DNA of 64,000 nucleotides. Origin: Antitrichia curtipendula. Its lineage: Eukaryota > Streptophyta > Bryopsida > Hypnales > Leucodontaceae. Location of the stretch: contig OX579635.1 in the NCBI GenBank assembly GCA_951230915.1, forward strand, positions 14,198,001 through 14,262,000, read 5' to 3'. Shown here one piece after another: positions 22,551 through 35,641 of this stretch. A program made the position numbers and the translations under genes. Position 1 is the stretch's first letter. Each line of letters opens with the position of its first letter. The notes beneath the pieces were generated by a model. It did not search any database, was not told the DNA's origin, and saw nothing but the letters and a program-made list of their open reading frames with translations.

Positions 22551-25148
22551 TGTAAGAACTTCGGTGTGTGGTCTCCTTGTATGTTAGCACATGCACCTTT
22601 TTTCCAATTTTTATAACTATATTAAGGTTTTCAAAGGTTTGAGATCTAAATTCACTTGCCCAAATTGTGCTTGAAATTATAGGTTTTGTAGTAAAATATA
22701 TAAATGTTGAATAACCTTGTTGTATGGATTAAAAAAATCTTTTATAAAAAAACATACTATTTTTTCCATCTTCAGTAAGTGATACAATCTTCTAAAAGGC
22801 TCAAAAATATAATTGGTCTCTATATTTCTTTAAAGCTTGAATTATTGAGTTATCCAAATATAATCTCCATTTAAACTAGCTTGATTTAGCTTGGTGCCAA
22901 AATTTTGTTAAGTAGGTGAAAAAATTATAAATGTTGAAAGATTGATGTATCTTTTTAATATCTCCATAAATTACTCATTCTTAAATCTATTTTTTAATGA
23001 ATAGCTGCAAAAACAAGCTTGTTAGACTTGTTTCAATTTAAAAGGTTTATAGCTTAATACCTATTGGTTTGTATAGATTAAGTTCAATTATCTATCTCAA
23101 TGGGAGAAATAAAATTTATACCACTATTTGGAGGGTGTCTAAGAAAACGCATTGAGACAAAGGGCAATGAAGTTATGACTCACTGCAACCTAGTTATTGT
23201 TGGCTATTGTATATGCTAAAATAACAAAAATAATAATAATGACAATGAAATTAAATGAATAGTTGCACTATAAAATGTTTTGACCTTATAGCATATGTTT
23301 GTTGTTTGAGTAATGTCTAACTCCAAATTCTTTACATGTAAATTTTGTCAATATAAAGCTTCTTCTCCATTGATCTAGACCAATGATATTTATATTAACA
23401 AGCACCTATGCTAATAAAAAATTTTGCCAATGGCTCGCTTTTCGAGTAAAGTTGTCCTCAAACTTCCTCACGTGTAGCTTTCATCAATGCAAAGCTTTTT
23501 CTCTTTTCACACAATGCACAATGCAGTGAAAAGAGGTTGTCACCTCTTTTCAGTGCATTAGTTCCTCCCCCCCTTTTTCAAGAAAATCACAGACCATTGA
23601 TTTAAAAAAACAGAAAAATGTTTCCACTCCAAGATGCCGTTGATTTCTCAAAAAATCACAAGCCCTTGATCTTTGTGAGATTCAATCCAAGCCGTCTAAA
23701 TATGAATCCAAAATACAATACTGAATATGGATATGGTATAAATACGGAATGGATACGGATACAAGATACGACTTTAATATACTATATGGGACATAAGATA
23801 CGGTTAATATACAAAATACACGATATGTCCCATATCAATTGTCACCCCACCCCCACCTAGAAACTACAAAGCGGGGAGGGGGTTCTCGAAATTATATTAA
23901 TTTTAATTTAATTTAAAATAAATTTATTAATTTAAATACAAAAGAGGGGGGAGGGTATAAAAAAATTTATTAATTTAAATACAAAGGGGGGGAGGGTATG
24001 TGTTTCAGTGCGTTGTGACACAGTTTGTCACACAATGCACTGAAAAGTGGTTGTACCAGCTAGACAACAATTGTTTGACAGCTTCTTCTCTTTTCACAAT
24101 CCATAGTAACTGAAAAATAAGGTAATAATTTTAGAGATGCTTACATGCCTACACTAATTTCTATATATATAAATGCATACAATGTTGATTTATCAAAGGC
24201 CAAAACATTTTTAATTGGTACTAGCTGAAATATTATTGTATTGCACCAATTTCCTCAAAAATATTTTTTTGTACTAGTAGTAATATGAATTTTGGAGTAG
24301 GGAGAACCACCTCATATACTTGGTTCCTACTATAGGATGAAAAATAAACTTTTTTATATTTATCATGGATGAAAATTTTCAATTCATATATTTGAAACCA
24401 AAGACCTTCAAATGATTAGCTAGGAGGGGGTAATAAAATACAAAATTAACCATCCACAACATTAGGGGCATTCAAGCTTTTACTTTGAGCTTTATTAGGA
24501 TCACATGTTGTTTCTTGAAAACCGAATGTATGTGAGCTAGGAGGTCTACTATTGACTCTAAAGTGCCCTTTTAAGAAAAACATGCATTTTGCTTTTTGTA
24601 TTGCACCAACAACGAACAAACAATGTACATTCACTAGGAGGTGGACACCCTACTTTTAGTAACCGCCACATTTCAACTTCCAAAAATCCATAATTCATTC
24701 CTCAAAGCTCCCCAAAAGCAATGAAATGATTCGTTACTAGGTTTGGTGCCACTTTCATTTGTCTTTCAAGGAAAAATCTATTGGGAAAAATAATTTTGAG
24801 AATTTTAACCTCCCCCAATTTCATTTCCAGCTTTGAAATGGGCGCTTTATAAACCTCCCTCCTATGGTTGGGGTGAACCGACCCCTTGCTCATCTTCCCA
24901 AAGTCATTCCAAGGGTGCATATAAAATAAAAGACCTTCTATTTTGTGCTTGATTAATTTACCTTTGACACCTCTCCTACATTGAATAGGGTTTTCAAGGG
25001 GATCCATATTAATTAATCAACATTACAAACTATATTAATATCTCCCTTTGTTGTACATCAATAGTTATTGAAGTATCCAAGGGCTATACATCATGTTTCA
25101 AACATCTATCGTTCTTTGCAATACGTCCCTTTTAATTTTTTGGTCCCT
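22551..25148. other. AT-rich repeat-derived stretch
   Basis: No gene seen. At about 23500-24060 two blocks carry 'cacaatgcactgaaaag'-like phrases, and 23905-23995 holds a direct repeat of 'aatttattaatttaaata' followed by a G-rich tract. A minus-strand open frame at 25007-24702 has no domain I recognise. Confidence 0.4.
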
Positions 25149-25881
25149 TTAACCCCTAAAGCCCCGAGGGTGTTTTCTGCCAAAAAACACTCAAAACTAC
25201 CACTTCTGTTGTATTCACTTAAGGAAACCAATTTTTTTTGTTTTGGGTGGAATTTAACCGTAGGATCTTGTACTTAACTTGTCTGAGATCATGTAGTAAA
25301 AATTTCATCAAATTTGACCGTATGGATTGGAAGTTATTAGCATTCAAAGTTGAACAAATAGTTTTTTTTCAAGAAGATGCTGAAATTGCCCGAAAAACTA
25401 AGATTGTCCATGACTTTCTCATCCCTAGTCCAAATAGAATGAATCAAAGCTTCATGTATAGGTAAAAACATAATCTTTTAGGAAAAAAATTCAAAAAAAA
25501 TTATTTTGGTATTTTGTAATTTTTTTTGGGCTGCTCAAGAATCTCCATTTCTTGCTCATTGTGCCATAACTTTTTCATCCGGCATCTGATTGAAACGGAA
25601 ATTATATATCCACAAAGCTCTTGCAAAGCTACACAACCTCAAAAAATCTCAAAAAAATTCACTTCAGATTGAGACAATAGGAACCTACCTGGACCCAAAT
25701 TGTCCCCTGAGGGGACAAGCGGGACTTTAGGGGGTAATATCCCTATTCAATGTAGTCAGCTTGAGGACTCCAAATACAAATATGAATTCAAAATTTGCAA
25801 ATTTTATCATGTAAGGCAAATAAAATTTCCAGCTATTTCCCAGGGCACAATTGGGGATGAGCAAGGGGGTCGGTTCACCCT
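24871..25881. repeat. Inverted repeat pair flanking a TTAA element
   Basis: 24871-24894 (gggtgaaccgacccc...) and 25857-25881 are inverted copies differing by one base in a C/G run. They may be the ends of an older element of about 1 kb into which the TTAA element at 25149 was inserted. The segment at 25750-25880 resembles 31925-32045. Confidence 0.5.
25149..25737. mobile_element. TTAA-family MITE, copy B
   Basis: Left end TTAACCCCTAAAGCCCC at 25149; right end GACTTTAGGGGGTAA, with one border changed (GTAA for TTAA). About 589 bp. The interior matches copies A, E and J in reverse order (gtcccctgaggggac near the right end; 'gattgaaacggaaatt'). No coding content. Confidence 0.75.
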
Positions 25882-27750
25882 ACTGACCTTACTGGTTCGG
25901 CCAAACCCTAATCTCTGTGGGTGCCCTAATTCTCTGCGTGAAACTAAATGTTCACCCACGCTAACAAGGCTTTTTATGTTCCCAGTGGGCGTGGCCCTCA
26001 TGAGCCGAATCCCTGACGGAGGTGCTCGAGATCCAGACATGGCGGGGCATGGATGTGGAGCAACGGAGAGGGGAGAGAGAGATCGTGCAAGCCAGCAACG
26101 GCACATTATTGGGGGCTTTAACGTGGGGGCCCCCAACCAGCGAGGGCGCCTCCCGCCGGGAAAAAGCAAAAGGAGGAGAGGAAGGTGAAAGTAAAAATTT
26201 TAAAAAAGAAAAAACAGAAAACAAGCGCTCCAATGGGGAGCCCGAGCGGAGGTATTGGAGGGGGGAGGGGATTCTTCCAGGGGCGGGGCTGCAATCCCCC
26301 ACAGCGATGGACACGTGGCGGTACGGGAAGACACTGGGATGGGAGGAGAGGATGAGGTTGACAGTCGCAAGGCTGGAGGGGACCAGTGATCCCAGAACTG
26401 GTTCAGGGTTTTTAGCCAAATGTTCATTTTTGGAAGATTTTTTTTTTTTGAATTTACACTAAGGGCATGAAGAAATTAAGTAGCAACCGAGCGAAATTTC
26501 GTTAGTTTTGGGATCACTAGAGGGGACGGTCTCTTTCAGAGGAACAAAAGGTCTGATGAATGACTTTTCAAGAAAACTAAAACTGAAATGTGTGAATGAA
26601 GAATAAGCTTACATATAAGGTAAGAGGTCCCATAAATCGCCCACCTAAGAGCTGAAACTAAATTTTGGAGAGGTGAAGCTTCTTGAAATAATATTTAGTA
26701 AATTTTCCTCAAAAGACAAGTGGAATTGGCATCTTACCCAAGTTGTTTCATATTTATTTGGAGCTTTGTGGAATTAGGTATAAAATTTTGAAGTTGAAAT
26801 GACATAAGGCTCTAAAGTTGCCCACCTCTTGAAACATACATTGTTTTTAGCATAACTTTTGATGCCAAATCTGTTGTCAATCTAGAGTAGTACTCACCAA
26901 ATAGCGGGTTCATTAGGATGCCCCATACTATTTTCTCAACATTCAATACTCATCCTTGGTGTTATGTTGGATGTGTTGTCAATATTAACTTGGATCACCG
27001 AGGATGTCACCTAAAATGTGGGTTTCTTCTAATACCCTACATGCCCTAGGATGGATGTCCACATAACATTGTATCAAATCATGCAATAGTCTTCCCCCAT
27101 GCCAAGAAGGTATTATGCTTTGCTAGATACTTGTGAGGGACTTATCAATTAATTCAAGGATTGAGGTTGGCTGAGGAGCTATGTATTAAGACATTTTTAT
27201 TCACAACAGATGTCCCCATTTCAAGAATGCAAAAGAGACCCTTGCCTTCGCTAAACAATGTCAGGTTGGGAGCTTGGGTGTGGATGCTCTCAGTTGTACG
27301 TAGCACTCCGTATTAACTTATTTATTAGTGTCCAGGCCCAACTCTGGAAGCAGGGAGACTGGTGACTGGAGGGATTTAAAATTTTAGTTTAAAATTTAAT
27401 TTAATTTTTGTTTTTGGTGTGGGGTGTGTGTGTGCAAATGAATGGATGGTGTACTACGTCACTGTAGAGATTTCAGTTTGATACTGTCTGGGGAGATTGA
27501 GGAAGACGCGGATCTCGCCTGTCACGTTGCCGCCGCGGCATTTCCGGATTCGTTATCAAGAACCCCAGTTATTTTTCACGTCGCTGATTGGCCCATCGCC
27601 CTCCTATGCCGCCCTGGCACTGGGGCTGCCCATCCTTACACGTGGCCTCCGGCACGAGGCTCTTGCTCCCTCCGCTGGGGGCCTGGAGTGCCCTGGCTGG
27701 CTCCTTTTGTCAGTAGCAGCCGTCAATCTTTCCGCATTTGTTAACCTCAG
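25738..27750. other. Intergenic, with GC-rich islands at about 25.85-26.42 and 27.44-27.75 kb
   Basis: Two GC-rich blocks stand out from the AT-rich background. Both strands are open for more than 100 codons (for example 26022-26462 +, 26419-25961 -), which reflects high GC rather than a visible protein family. I recognise no domain. 26450-27440 is AT-rich without features. Confidence 0.35.
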
Positions 27751-28083
27751 AGCATCCCCACGCGTCTTGTAAAATGCAAGCCAATTTGCAAGCCAGGGAT
27801 GATGGGTCGCCCCCACCCATAGCCTCTTAAGAGGCCATCCCCACCCAATCGGCTACGTCCACATTCACGGATCAAGTCCTTGTTTGGTGGAAAAGTGCAA
27901 AAGGTGCTTGTCTCATGCGGTTTGCAAGCCGCCCCTTGACTTGCAAAAGAGCCCGGTTTTGTAAGCCACCGGAGACTTTTGGCCGAGCCTCTTAACAAGT
28001 TCATCGATTATGCAAGACGGGTGGAGTAATTTTGCAAGCTGGTGGCAACAAGTCATCCTTTTTACAAGACGGGTGGGCATGCT
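27751..28083. mobile_element. 333-bp MITE with AGCATCCCCA ends
   Basis: The left end AGCATCCCCACGCGTCTTGT and right end ACAAGACGGGTGGGCATGCT are imperfect inverted repeats of about 24 bp. The interior is GC-richer with several copies of 'ttgcaag' and its relatives. AGCATC(T/C)CCA ends occur in plant MITEs. Target duplication is not clear. Confidence 0.65.
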
Positions 28084-28197
28084 TTCAGTAGATTCATAAC
28101 CTCTCAAGGTAATCCATATGGGTACTATATAATTATACAATACTTAATTTTGCCCCCTAGATTGTCAATTATGGTAGAACCACCCATACTCAACCAC

Positions 28198-28324
28198 TCA
28201 ACCCCCCCTAAATGCCTAAGCCTTTCCAAAGATGTTTATTCTATGGAAAAAGAGTATGGACATCAAGTACATTGTGATTTTTTCCAAATCTGACCGTATA
28301 GATGTTTGAAGAGCTTGGTTGTAA

Positions 28325-28364
<40 letters not shown>

Positions 28365-29327
28365 TTTGATTGTAAAATTGTCTAGGAGTTGTGAGATTAT
28401 AACAAGAGAAATGTACACATCCTACTTTTAGTATGTTGCCTCTCCCTACAATGTTTCAAAAATTTGCATATAAAAGTTATTTTGGATGGAAGGTGACATG
28501 AACAACTACAAAAAGTGTTAGGACACTAAAATGCACTTTCAAAAAACTTAACTTCACATGAAGAGCTATCAAACTCATTACACAATCCTTCTTGCAATTG
28601 TTGAATGCAAATTTTTCTCTAAGTAGAAATTGCAAATAACTCCAAATCAACACTTGCAAGTTTAAATTTTGAACGGTAACAATCATGAAAACACTTTACT
28701 CTTTCCATTTAGACTATTTTCAAAATAAATGGATAAGTACAATTTCTTCAATCTCAAACAAGGCTTTTTTTTTTGGCTTTCTAGTGCCAAATTGCACTAG
28801 AAAAAAACAATTTGGCTAAAAATGGCAAAAAATTGAATTGTTTTTCGCCAAAAAACTTTGAATTGCAATAAAATCTAGGATGAAATCGCCAGATTGTGGA
28901 TGAAAACAGAATTAGAGACATGTGATATGTGCAAATGTGATATTTCTTATCCAATATTTGGATGAATGCTGAAATTTGGAGCACCAATATAATATTTTAT
29001 ATTGCCACCTTGGCACTTCATAAAAAAATTAAAAAAAACTCTGATATTCTCAAATCAAGTGAAATTGGCAAGCTTTGCTCAAAGCTGGGAAATCGAGCAA
29101 AATTTGCAAGTCTTACTCTTCCACTATTGGTACATATAATCCTTTGAGGACCTCTCAAAAATCAAATATTTATATTTTTCAGTGAAAAATAAAAACTTCC
29201 TATAGTTAACCTTCAATACTTCCTGTAAAAAATTCAAAAACAGTCAAAAAAATTTAACTGCCCATGCCAAAACAAGCCTAAAATTTTGGAACGGACATAT
29301 ATGGTCGCTTAGGCATTTAGAGGTTAA
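28198..29327. mobile_element. TTAA-family MITE, copy F, nested in another element
   Basis: Borders are TCAA (28198-28201, one substitution) and TTAA (29324-29327), with ends CCCCCCTAAATGCC and GGCATTTAGAGG. The homologous, uninterrupted site in the second host element reads ccac-TTAA-gcg (TTAA at 58320-58323), so a single TTAA existed before insertion. A (TA)n tract lies inside. Confidence 0.85.
28326..28361. repeat. (TA)n microsatellite
   Basis: About 18 uninterrupted ta units inside TTAA element copy F. Confidence 0.95.
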
Positions 29328-30497
29328 CTAATTCCACGCATGTTCTAGAGCATTAGAAGGTAATGTAGATTTACTGCCTTGTAGAAAGATAGAAATGATA
29401 GGCATTGCCAATTTTTCATGATTTTTTTTCTTAAATTCAAATTACTATGAATTTTGGAAGCCAAAAGTTGGCCTCAACCCATATCCAATACATAGAATCT
29501 TCCAATTCTAATCATTCCATCACTACTTCCTACTTTCTTGCTCATTACATTAGAACATGTGTCATGATTTTATAGTCCCAATATAACAAAGGAGAAAAAA
29601 ATTGCATTCCAAACTATGGTTGAAAACTCGTTCCAACCTTGGTTGAAAATAGTTGCACTCTATAGGTTGGGCTTGGTTGATAATGGGTGGTTCTACCATA
29701 TGTACTAAGTTGTGGCAAGATATAAATTTGATTAGTTAAACATTAACATCTTTTAGGTGGGTATCATTTTAAAATCTAAACCTTGTCACGCTCAAATGTG
29801 GCACCACAAACATAGAATACCTAACTATTTTTTTATTTTTGAGATATAAAAGAGGTGCAATAACAATAAAAATTGAGAGTGTCATGTACAGTTGGGTCTA
29901 GGTTAGCATGATTTCAAACTTATTTGCAAGTCTCAAATTGCATACAAGAATAGAGAACCAATCTATTTTCTAGATCCGCTAGGACAAATATTGAAATATG
30001 TATTAGATAATCAATGAGCCGCGCTAGTGGCGAATATGTTATTGTACATAACCGGTTGTACATTTTTCAATCACAATCTTCGATCTTTATGATTCAAGGG
30101 TGTAGGAAGCAAGTTGAAAGGAAAAAAGGTTATAAGTTGCAACTTGTAATGGCAATGAAGATGGATTGCCAATGGGACAGTGCCACGTTTGCGTTGAAAA
30201 ATCAACAACCGTTTATGATTATTTTTTGTTGATGACACTCAATCTCATCGATTTTGTTGGGTGTCAATTTGTTTAGAGCATTGGATTGAAGGGTGATCTT
30301 AAGTTATTGAAGATGGTGCATGCTTTTTGTGAATAGCATTGATTGTTGAAATATGACGTTGGCAGGGTTTATTTCTTGGGTGATACCCCTAGTAGTGTTG
30401 CCAGTCATGTTCTTTGATTGCGGAGATGCCACATTTAACTACTTTTGGACTATTCGATGAATTATGAACTAAACATCTGAAGATCACGGGATAATAA

Positions 30498-30628
30498 CAT
30501 TGTGAGATCTCCCAATGTTTGGATAGATCTCTCGATGTTCCTATTGATCTCTCAATGTTCTAGATTATCTCCTGATGACCATCGTGAGATCTCCCAATGA
30601 CCATCGTGAGATCTCCCAATGACCATTA
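30498..30628. repeat. Short tandem repeat built on 'gagatctcccaatg'
   Basis: Five or six diverged units; the last two are exact 22-bp copies (gaccatcgtgagatctccca plus 'at'). Earlier units vary (gatctctcgatgttc, gatctctcaatgttc). Confidence 0.85.
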
Positions 30629-32369
30629 TTAATTATGGACTTTCAAAAGTCGAGAAGTATTTAAATATGGCATGGAGTGAGTGTTCTCTAAAAGATAAAA
30701 CCAGTTGTTTTTTCAATTTGCTTACAGTTTGAAGAAAAGCATCTATAAAATATTCCATTTAGTAGTGAAAAAATATTTATTTTGTTGAGTCCCATATTCT
30801 CATCGATCAAGAGATAGACTTGATGTGACACTTTATACGTATAACTAGTCATTCAATCAAATTGATGCTTGAACTCCCGCAAAAAACGTCCTTGAAGAAT
30901 AATTTGATAAATTTGAGGCAATTACTGAATGCATCCTTGTGCAAAGATATAAACAAAAACATGCAGAATTTATTAAAAAAAAATATGGACATCAATAAAT
31001 AGGATTAAATATCTTATGTCATCCATACCTTAAGAGTTAGGTTGTTTATTTGTTTTGTTTGTTATAGTGAGATCTTCGAAGCCATGCGTCCCGAATCACA
31101 ATCTTGGTACCGTTGGAAAGCCTTTTATGAGGTGGGCTACACGGGCTGTATTTTGTGACATTCCAACTCATGACCGAAAAGATATTGAATTTCAAAGATT
31201 TATGAATTCGAAAAAATCAAAAATTGCTTTTACCTTTTTGCACAGGGCTACGCTGGCTAGTCAGTATATGTTTTGAAATCAAATATATTCTGTATTTACA
31301 TATTACCTTTTTTTGTAATACAGAGTGGCAAATCAGAATTGTGATATCCAGTGCAGACTCCGTCTCCGTCTTTGAATGCAATTGCTCGGAGGGAGCCGAC
31401 TCTTGTGAGCCTGTGAGTGGAGGACTGGTGGGGTCCTTCCCAGCGCAGAAAGAAAAACAGTAAACGACACGGGAATAGGCTGACTCGTGTTCAGTTGGTA
31501 GCGAATCAGCCTGAGGTTTTCTTTTTCAGTTCCCCTTTTCTTTTTGTGCTTTTCTTTTGCTGTTTTTGCACTTTTTCGGGGCGTGGGGGCGTGGGAGCGT
31601 TCCTTCAGTTGGCAAATGAACGACTCGGGTGCTGGGAGGGAGCCACGTGTCTGCTGGCGAATTGTTTGACTGGAAAGGACTGAGCATCAATTCCATTAAA
31701 CGGAGGTCCAATGAAATGGAAGAGCGCGTCCAGAGGGCAATTCTAGCCCTCCCCATTGGGCCGGACCCGTCGTCCAATCTCCTGACAGAACATCTTCGTC
31801 CGTCCAGGGTCAGGGAGGATTGGCCCCCTTTATTGCGCATCCAAGGGTAAATGTAAAAATTGCCTCCTACAGTATTTTGAGCCACGTAATTCTTTTTTTA
31901 AACTTCTTCAGCTCTCGAAGCTAGTTTGGGGCCTCTGATTGTAAATATGAATTCAGAATTTGCAAATTATATTATGGGTGGCAGATAAAAAAATCTATTG
32001 TTTCCTCCGAGGGAGAAACAAGGGGCAATAAGGGGGTCAATCTTCCATGGATGTTGGTCCAATTGTTGCCTTCCAAAACATTGTTTGCAAATGAGGCAGG
32101 GATCTGTTCCTTTTGCGTAGGATGTTAAAGTGGTCGTTTCAAGTCAAAGGTTCTAACGTTTTTATCCCTTAGAAAACATTTGAATTTTTTATTTACCACC
32201 TATGATAGAATTTAGATCTTTTGCACTTACATTTGCAATTAGAAGCCCAAAATTAGCTAGGGGAAGTGAAAAGCGCAACAAGTGAAGTGAAGAACACATG
32301 ATGAAATTTTTTACATTTATCTTTGATTGGAGGAAGACAAAAGCATGACGCAGACTTTGAATGACTACT

Positions 32370-32400
32370 TTAACCCCTAGAGGACCAAGGAGCCCACTAC
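32370..32400 (+). repeat. Solo left end of a TTAA-family element (copy H)
   Basis: TTAACCCCTAGAGGACC matches the left ends of the other copies (notably TTAACCCCTAAAGGACC at 36554). No matching right end was found downstream, so this may be truncated or diverged. Confidence 0.5.
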
Positions 32401-33541
32401 GGGCTTTCTGAGAACTCGGGCAAGCTCTATTGACTTCATAATTTGGAGTTTTTGCATGAATTTTTCTAGGGTGGATGCTTTTCATCATAAACTACGTTTA
32501 AAACTTTGTTTCATGTCATTCTGATAAATATTGCAAAAGTTATAAATTTTTTTAAATTTCAATGTCAAACTGGGCAGCCAAAAACATATTCTAAGAAAAA
32601 ATATTAATTATTTTTTTGGAATTGTAGCAATTGATACCTTCTCAAAAAAATCGAACCATCGAATTCCAAATAATGAGGTAAAAAGTTATGAGGAGCTTTA
32701 TTTTGTAGGCAATGAAGGTAGAAAAAACATATGAAGTAATCTTTTGCTCTCAATTTTGAAAATTTTAAAATAATAAATAAAAAAAATTATATTAATTGTT
32801 CAAGAGAACATTTTCACCATTGGAGTTAATAATTCTCAAATTCTTCCAAAAGTTATTGGCATATTAGCTATATCTTTCATTTAGTAACACCTTCTACTTC
32901 TACAATTTTTTAAGAAATAAATATGAAAGTTAAAATAAAAATTATATATTTTCAACCCGTTTTTCAAATGTATTGACTAAAATGCATAAGTTATAAGACA
33001 TACTTGTTTTTCCTTAAAATATTGAATGACAAAACTTCACCTTTTGGAAGGATTAGAAAAAACTACGTTTTGAAGTTTAGGCACATTGAACTTGCAATTG
33101 GTGCAGACATTCACTCTAAAATTTTGGAGGCAATGTACTTTAACAAGTTAACCAAAATATCATACAATTGATGTTGTTAAAAAATAATTATTAATGAAGA
33201 TTTTGACCTTGCTTTAGAAACAAGTATATTGAAGCACTCTTGGGCCTCTAAACATGATGGTTCTTTAGAAGTAACATCATGGCCGCCTTCTTTGAAAAGG
33301 GGACTCTAATTGTCAATTTTACAATGAACAAAATTGTCTTCTACGACTCCTCAACCAACTCCAATCCTTAAATTAACACATAACTCCTTCCAATGCACTT
33401 AGCAAAAGCATAATACATGTGTAGCATAGGGAGGACCATTGGTTGGTTATACAATGTTATAATCTAGCCATTGTAGAAAGAACAATGTACGTAAACCACT
33501 CCCAGGATTCCTCCCGTTCATTTTGCGGGGTGGTTCTGCAG

Positions 33542-33587
33542 CGTAATGCCCGATTACGCGGGTTTTCCTGCGTAATCGGGCATTACG
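33542..33587. repeat. Perfect hairpin, 18-bp arms
   Basis: 33542-33559 and 33570-33587 are exact reverse complements (cgtaatgcccgattacgc) around a 10-base loop. It is the first part of a GC-rich foldback block that runs to about 33765. Confidence 0.9.
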
Positions 33588-33650
33588 GATTTCTCATCCG
33601 GCTTCGATTTCTCATGCCCAATTTTCATCCATCTGTTCGTGATTTACGTC

Positions 33651-33765
33651 GGGCAATGGCTCCTCGTCGGCGGGGATTGCGTGAAAAAATGCACCTCCTC
33701 GTCGGGCTCCGCCCTCCTCGTCGGTCCATTTTTTCACGCAATCCCCTCCTCCTCGGGCATTGCCC
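33651..33765. repeat. Second foldback, 20-bp perfect inner arms
   Basis: The inner arms 33672-33691 and 33727-33746 are exact reverse complements (ggggattgcgtgaaaaaatg). Outer segments gggcaatg and cattgccc pair as well. The loop carries repeats of 'cctcctcgtcgg'. Confidence 0.88.
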
Positions 33766-35641
33766 TATACATTGCACTGGTGACACTCATTGGATGGAAA
33801 ATAGCTACCAATTTCTTTCATTTCGGTTCAATTTCAATTTCCCCATTGATTGTAGAGAAACCAAGCATGCGGAATTGACCAAACCCTGAATAAGAGAAAT
33901 TCCAAATTTTTGCTTGGAAGTGTGCAATAGTTGCATTTCAAAAATTGGAATTGTTGGCTAGCAAAATGTCAAGGGAGGTTCATAAAAAGTGAGAAGATCA
34001 AGTTTCCAATTTTTGATGATTTTGAAATGATTTTGGAAAATGATTTGGACTACGAACTTAAGCTTTTTGGTTGCTAAATGTAGACGTACATGCGTACCAA
34101 AACTTCCAAATGTTGTAGAAAGGAAAAAATAGATTTTGAAATTCTATTTAGATGTGTGAAGTGGTTGCAAGATGAGCATCAAAGTTGTTGGTAGACAAAA
34201 TTTTAGAAAGAAGCAAGTTTTTCATTTATGGAAAACTATTTTTTCAATGGGCTTGAATTTTTTGGTTGCTTTTAGTTTGACAAGGCAAGCTACTCCTAAA
34301 GTGCAATTTCTCCCAACTCACTTAGAAGTGAAGGTATCATGGAACTCTAGAAAACCCAAAATTTCATTTTTGATTCCGATATGACATGGAAGTATATTCT
34401 TTGTTTGAAAAAAAGGCAAACATACTTCTAAAGTATAGTTTCCCCGTCTCCTCACATAGAATTGAAAGCATCATAGAACTTGGCAAACACAATTTTGACT
34501 CTAGAAAAATAAAAAATTCATTTTAAAATCCAATACAAGATGGAGGTTTGTCTTTTTATTTAATTCTCTATCCATTGGCCAGTTTCAACTCATTAATCCT
34601 TGAATGTCCAAGGCTCTTTTTGAGTTCTTGAGTTTGTTCAAAAGTTAAAAAAAAAAAAAATTGGATTAGTTTTTGTCAATTTTAAAAGATTGCAATTATA
34701 TGAATTCAAACTAGACATGTTATGGATCATATAGGGGTGCTAATATATAAGCCTAGGGTGATGTGCTTACGAGCCTAGGAATTTAGACACCTATATTATA
34801 TGTGTCTATATTATAGAAACCGTCCATGATTATAAGGTACATATATTATAAATATCTATATTATAGATGTTTATATTATAAATCCTTTCAATGATTGTAA
34901 TATATGTATTTTTACCTAGGCTTAAGGCTCATACGCTTGCATACTAGCACTTTGAGGTTTGTTTTGAACTCATTATTTTTGTTGTGGCTTCAAAGTTGTG
35001 TTATTTTTGTCTTTGCTTCATTCCATAATTTTATCTTGGCTTCATTTTACCACTTTAGTCTTGGCTTCATTTCATCATTATGGTCATAGCTTCAAATGCA
35101 TCCCATGCCCCATAGTCAAGTAATCAACCCTATATTCGTCAATACACAAACCCCAAAAGGTCAATCTAAAATTGGCTAAACCATTTCTGGCCTAAAGGTC
35201 ATTGATGGAATTTTGAAAAAAAAACTTAGCCATAAAATGTTGCCACAAAAAGGTTGATTTGACATTCAAAATTTAATTTTTAATAGTTTCAAAGTTTAAT
35301 TTCTAAATAATTTGTAATGTTTTAAATTATTAATAAACTTTGTACCTCAAAATCTCTCCGACTTTCATTCATTTGGTGCTTTTGAAAGCATGTGGCATTT
35401 TTTGGTAGTGTAGATCACATTTGAAGGCTCAATTGCAAATGAATTGATAGACAATAACATTTGGCTTTAAAATAGTCTTGGCTTCATTTATGGCTCTTTA
35501 TTCAAGATGACTCAAAAATAGCAAGTTAGTTTTTTTTCCAATTTTCAAAAGAACATCAAGCTAGACCAATTCCAAGCTAAAGGTCCTCATTGAAATTATA
35601 TATATAGGCCTTTAAAGTTTTGTTTATCATTTATAAATTTA
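33766..35641. other. AT-rich intergenic stretch
   Basis: No gene seen. 34595-34660 resembles the left end of TTAA copy G (aatgtccaaggctctttttga), suggesting another decayed relative. Short repeats of 'atattata' occur at 34780-34890. Confidence 0.4.

Larger units (their letters stand above)
28171..29699. mobile_element. TIR element with ATGGTAGAACCACCCAT ends, copy 1 (interrupted)
   Basis: Perfect 17-bp inverted ends at 28171-28187 and 29683-29699. About 400 bp of the interior (28188-28197 and 29328-29682) aligns with the uninterrupted 427-bp copy at 58293-58719. The extra 1.1 kb is a TTAA element nested within. No coding capacity. Confidence 0.85.
29700..33541. other. Mostly AT-rich intergenic stretch with scattered repeats
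   Basis: No gene recognised. A GC-richer block at 31.38-31.86 kb is open on both strands without a known domain. 31925-32045 resembles 25750-25880. Apart from the tandem repeat at 30498-30628 and a solo TTAA-type end at 32370, nothing can be supported. Confidence 0.4.

Noticed and set aside
26022..26462. 146-residue plus-strand frame in a GC-rich island
   Set aside because: The opposite strand is equally open; the composition explains both and no domain is visible.
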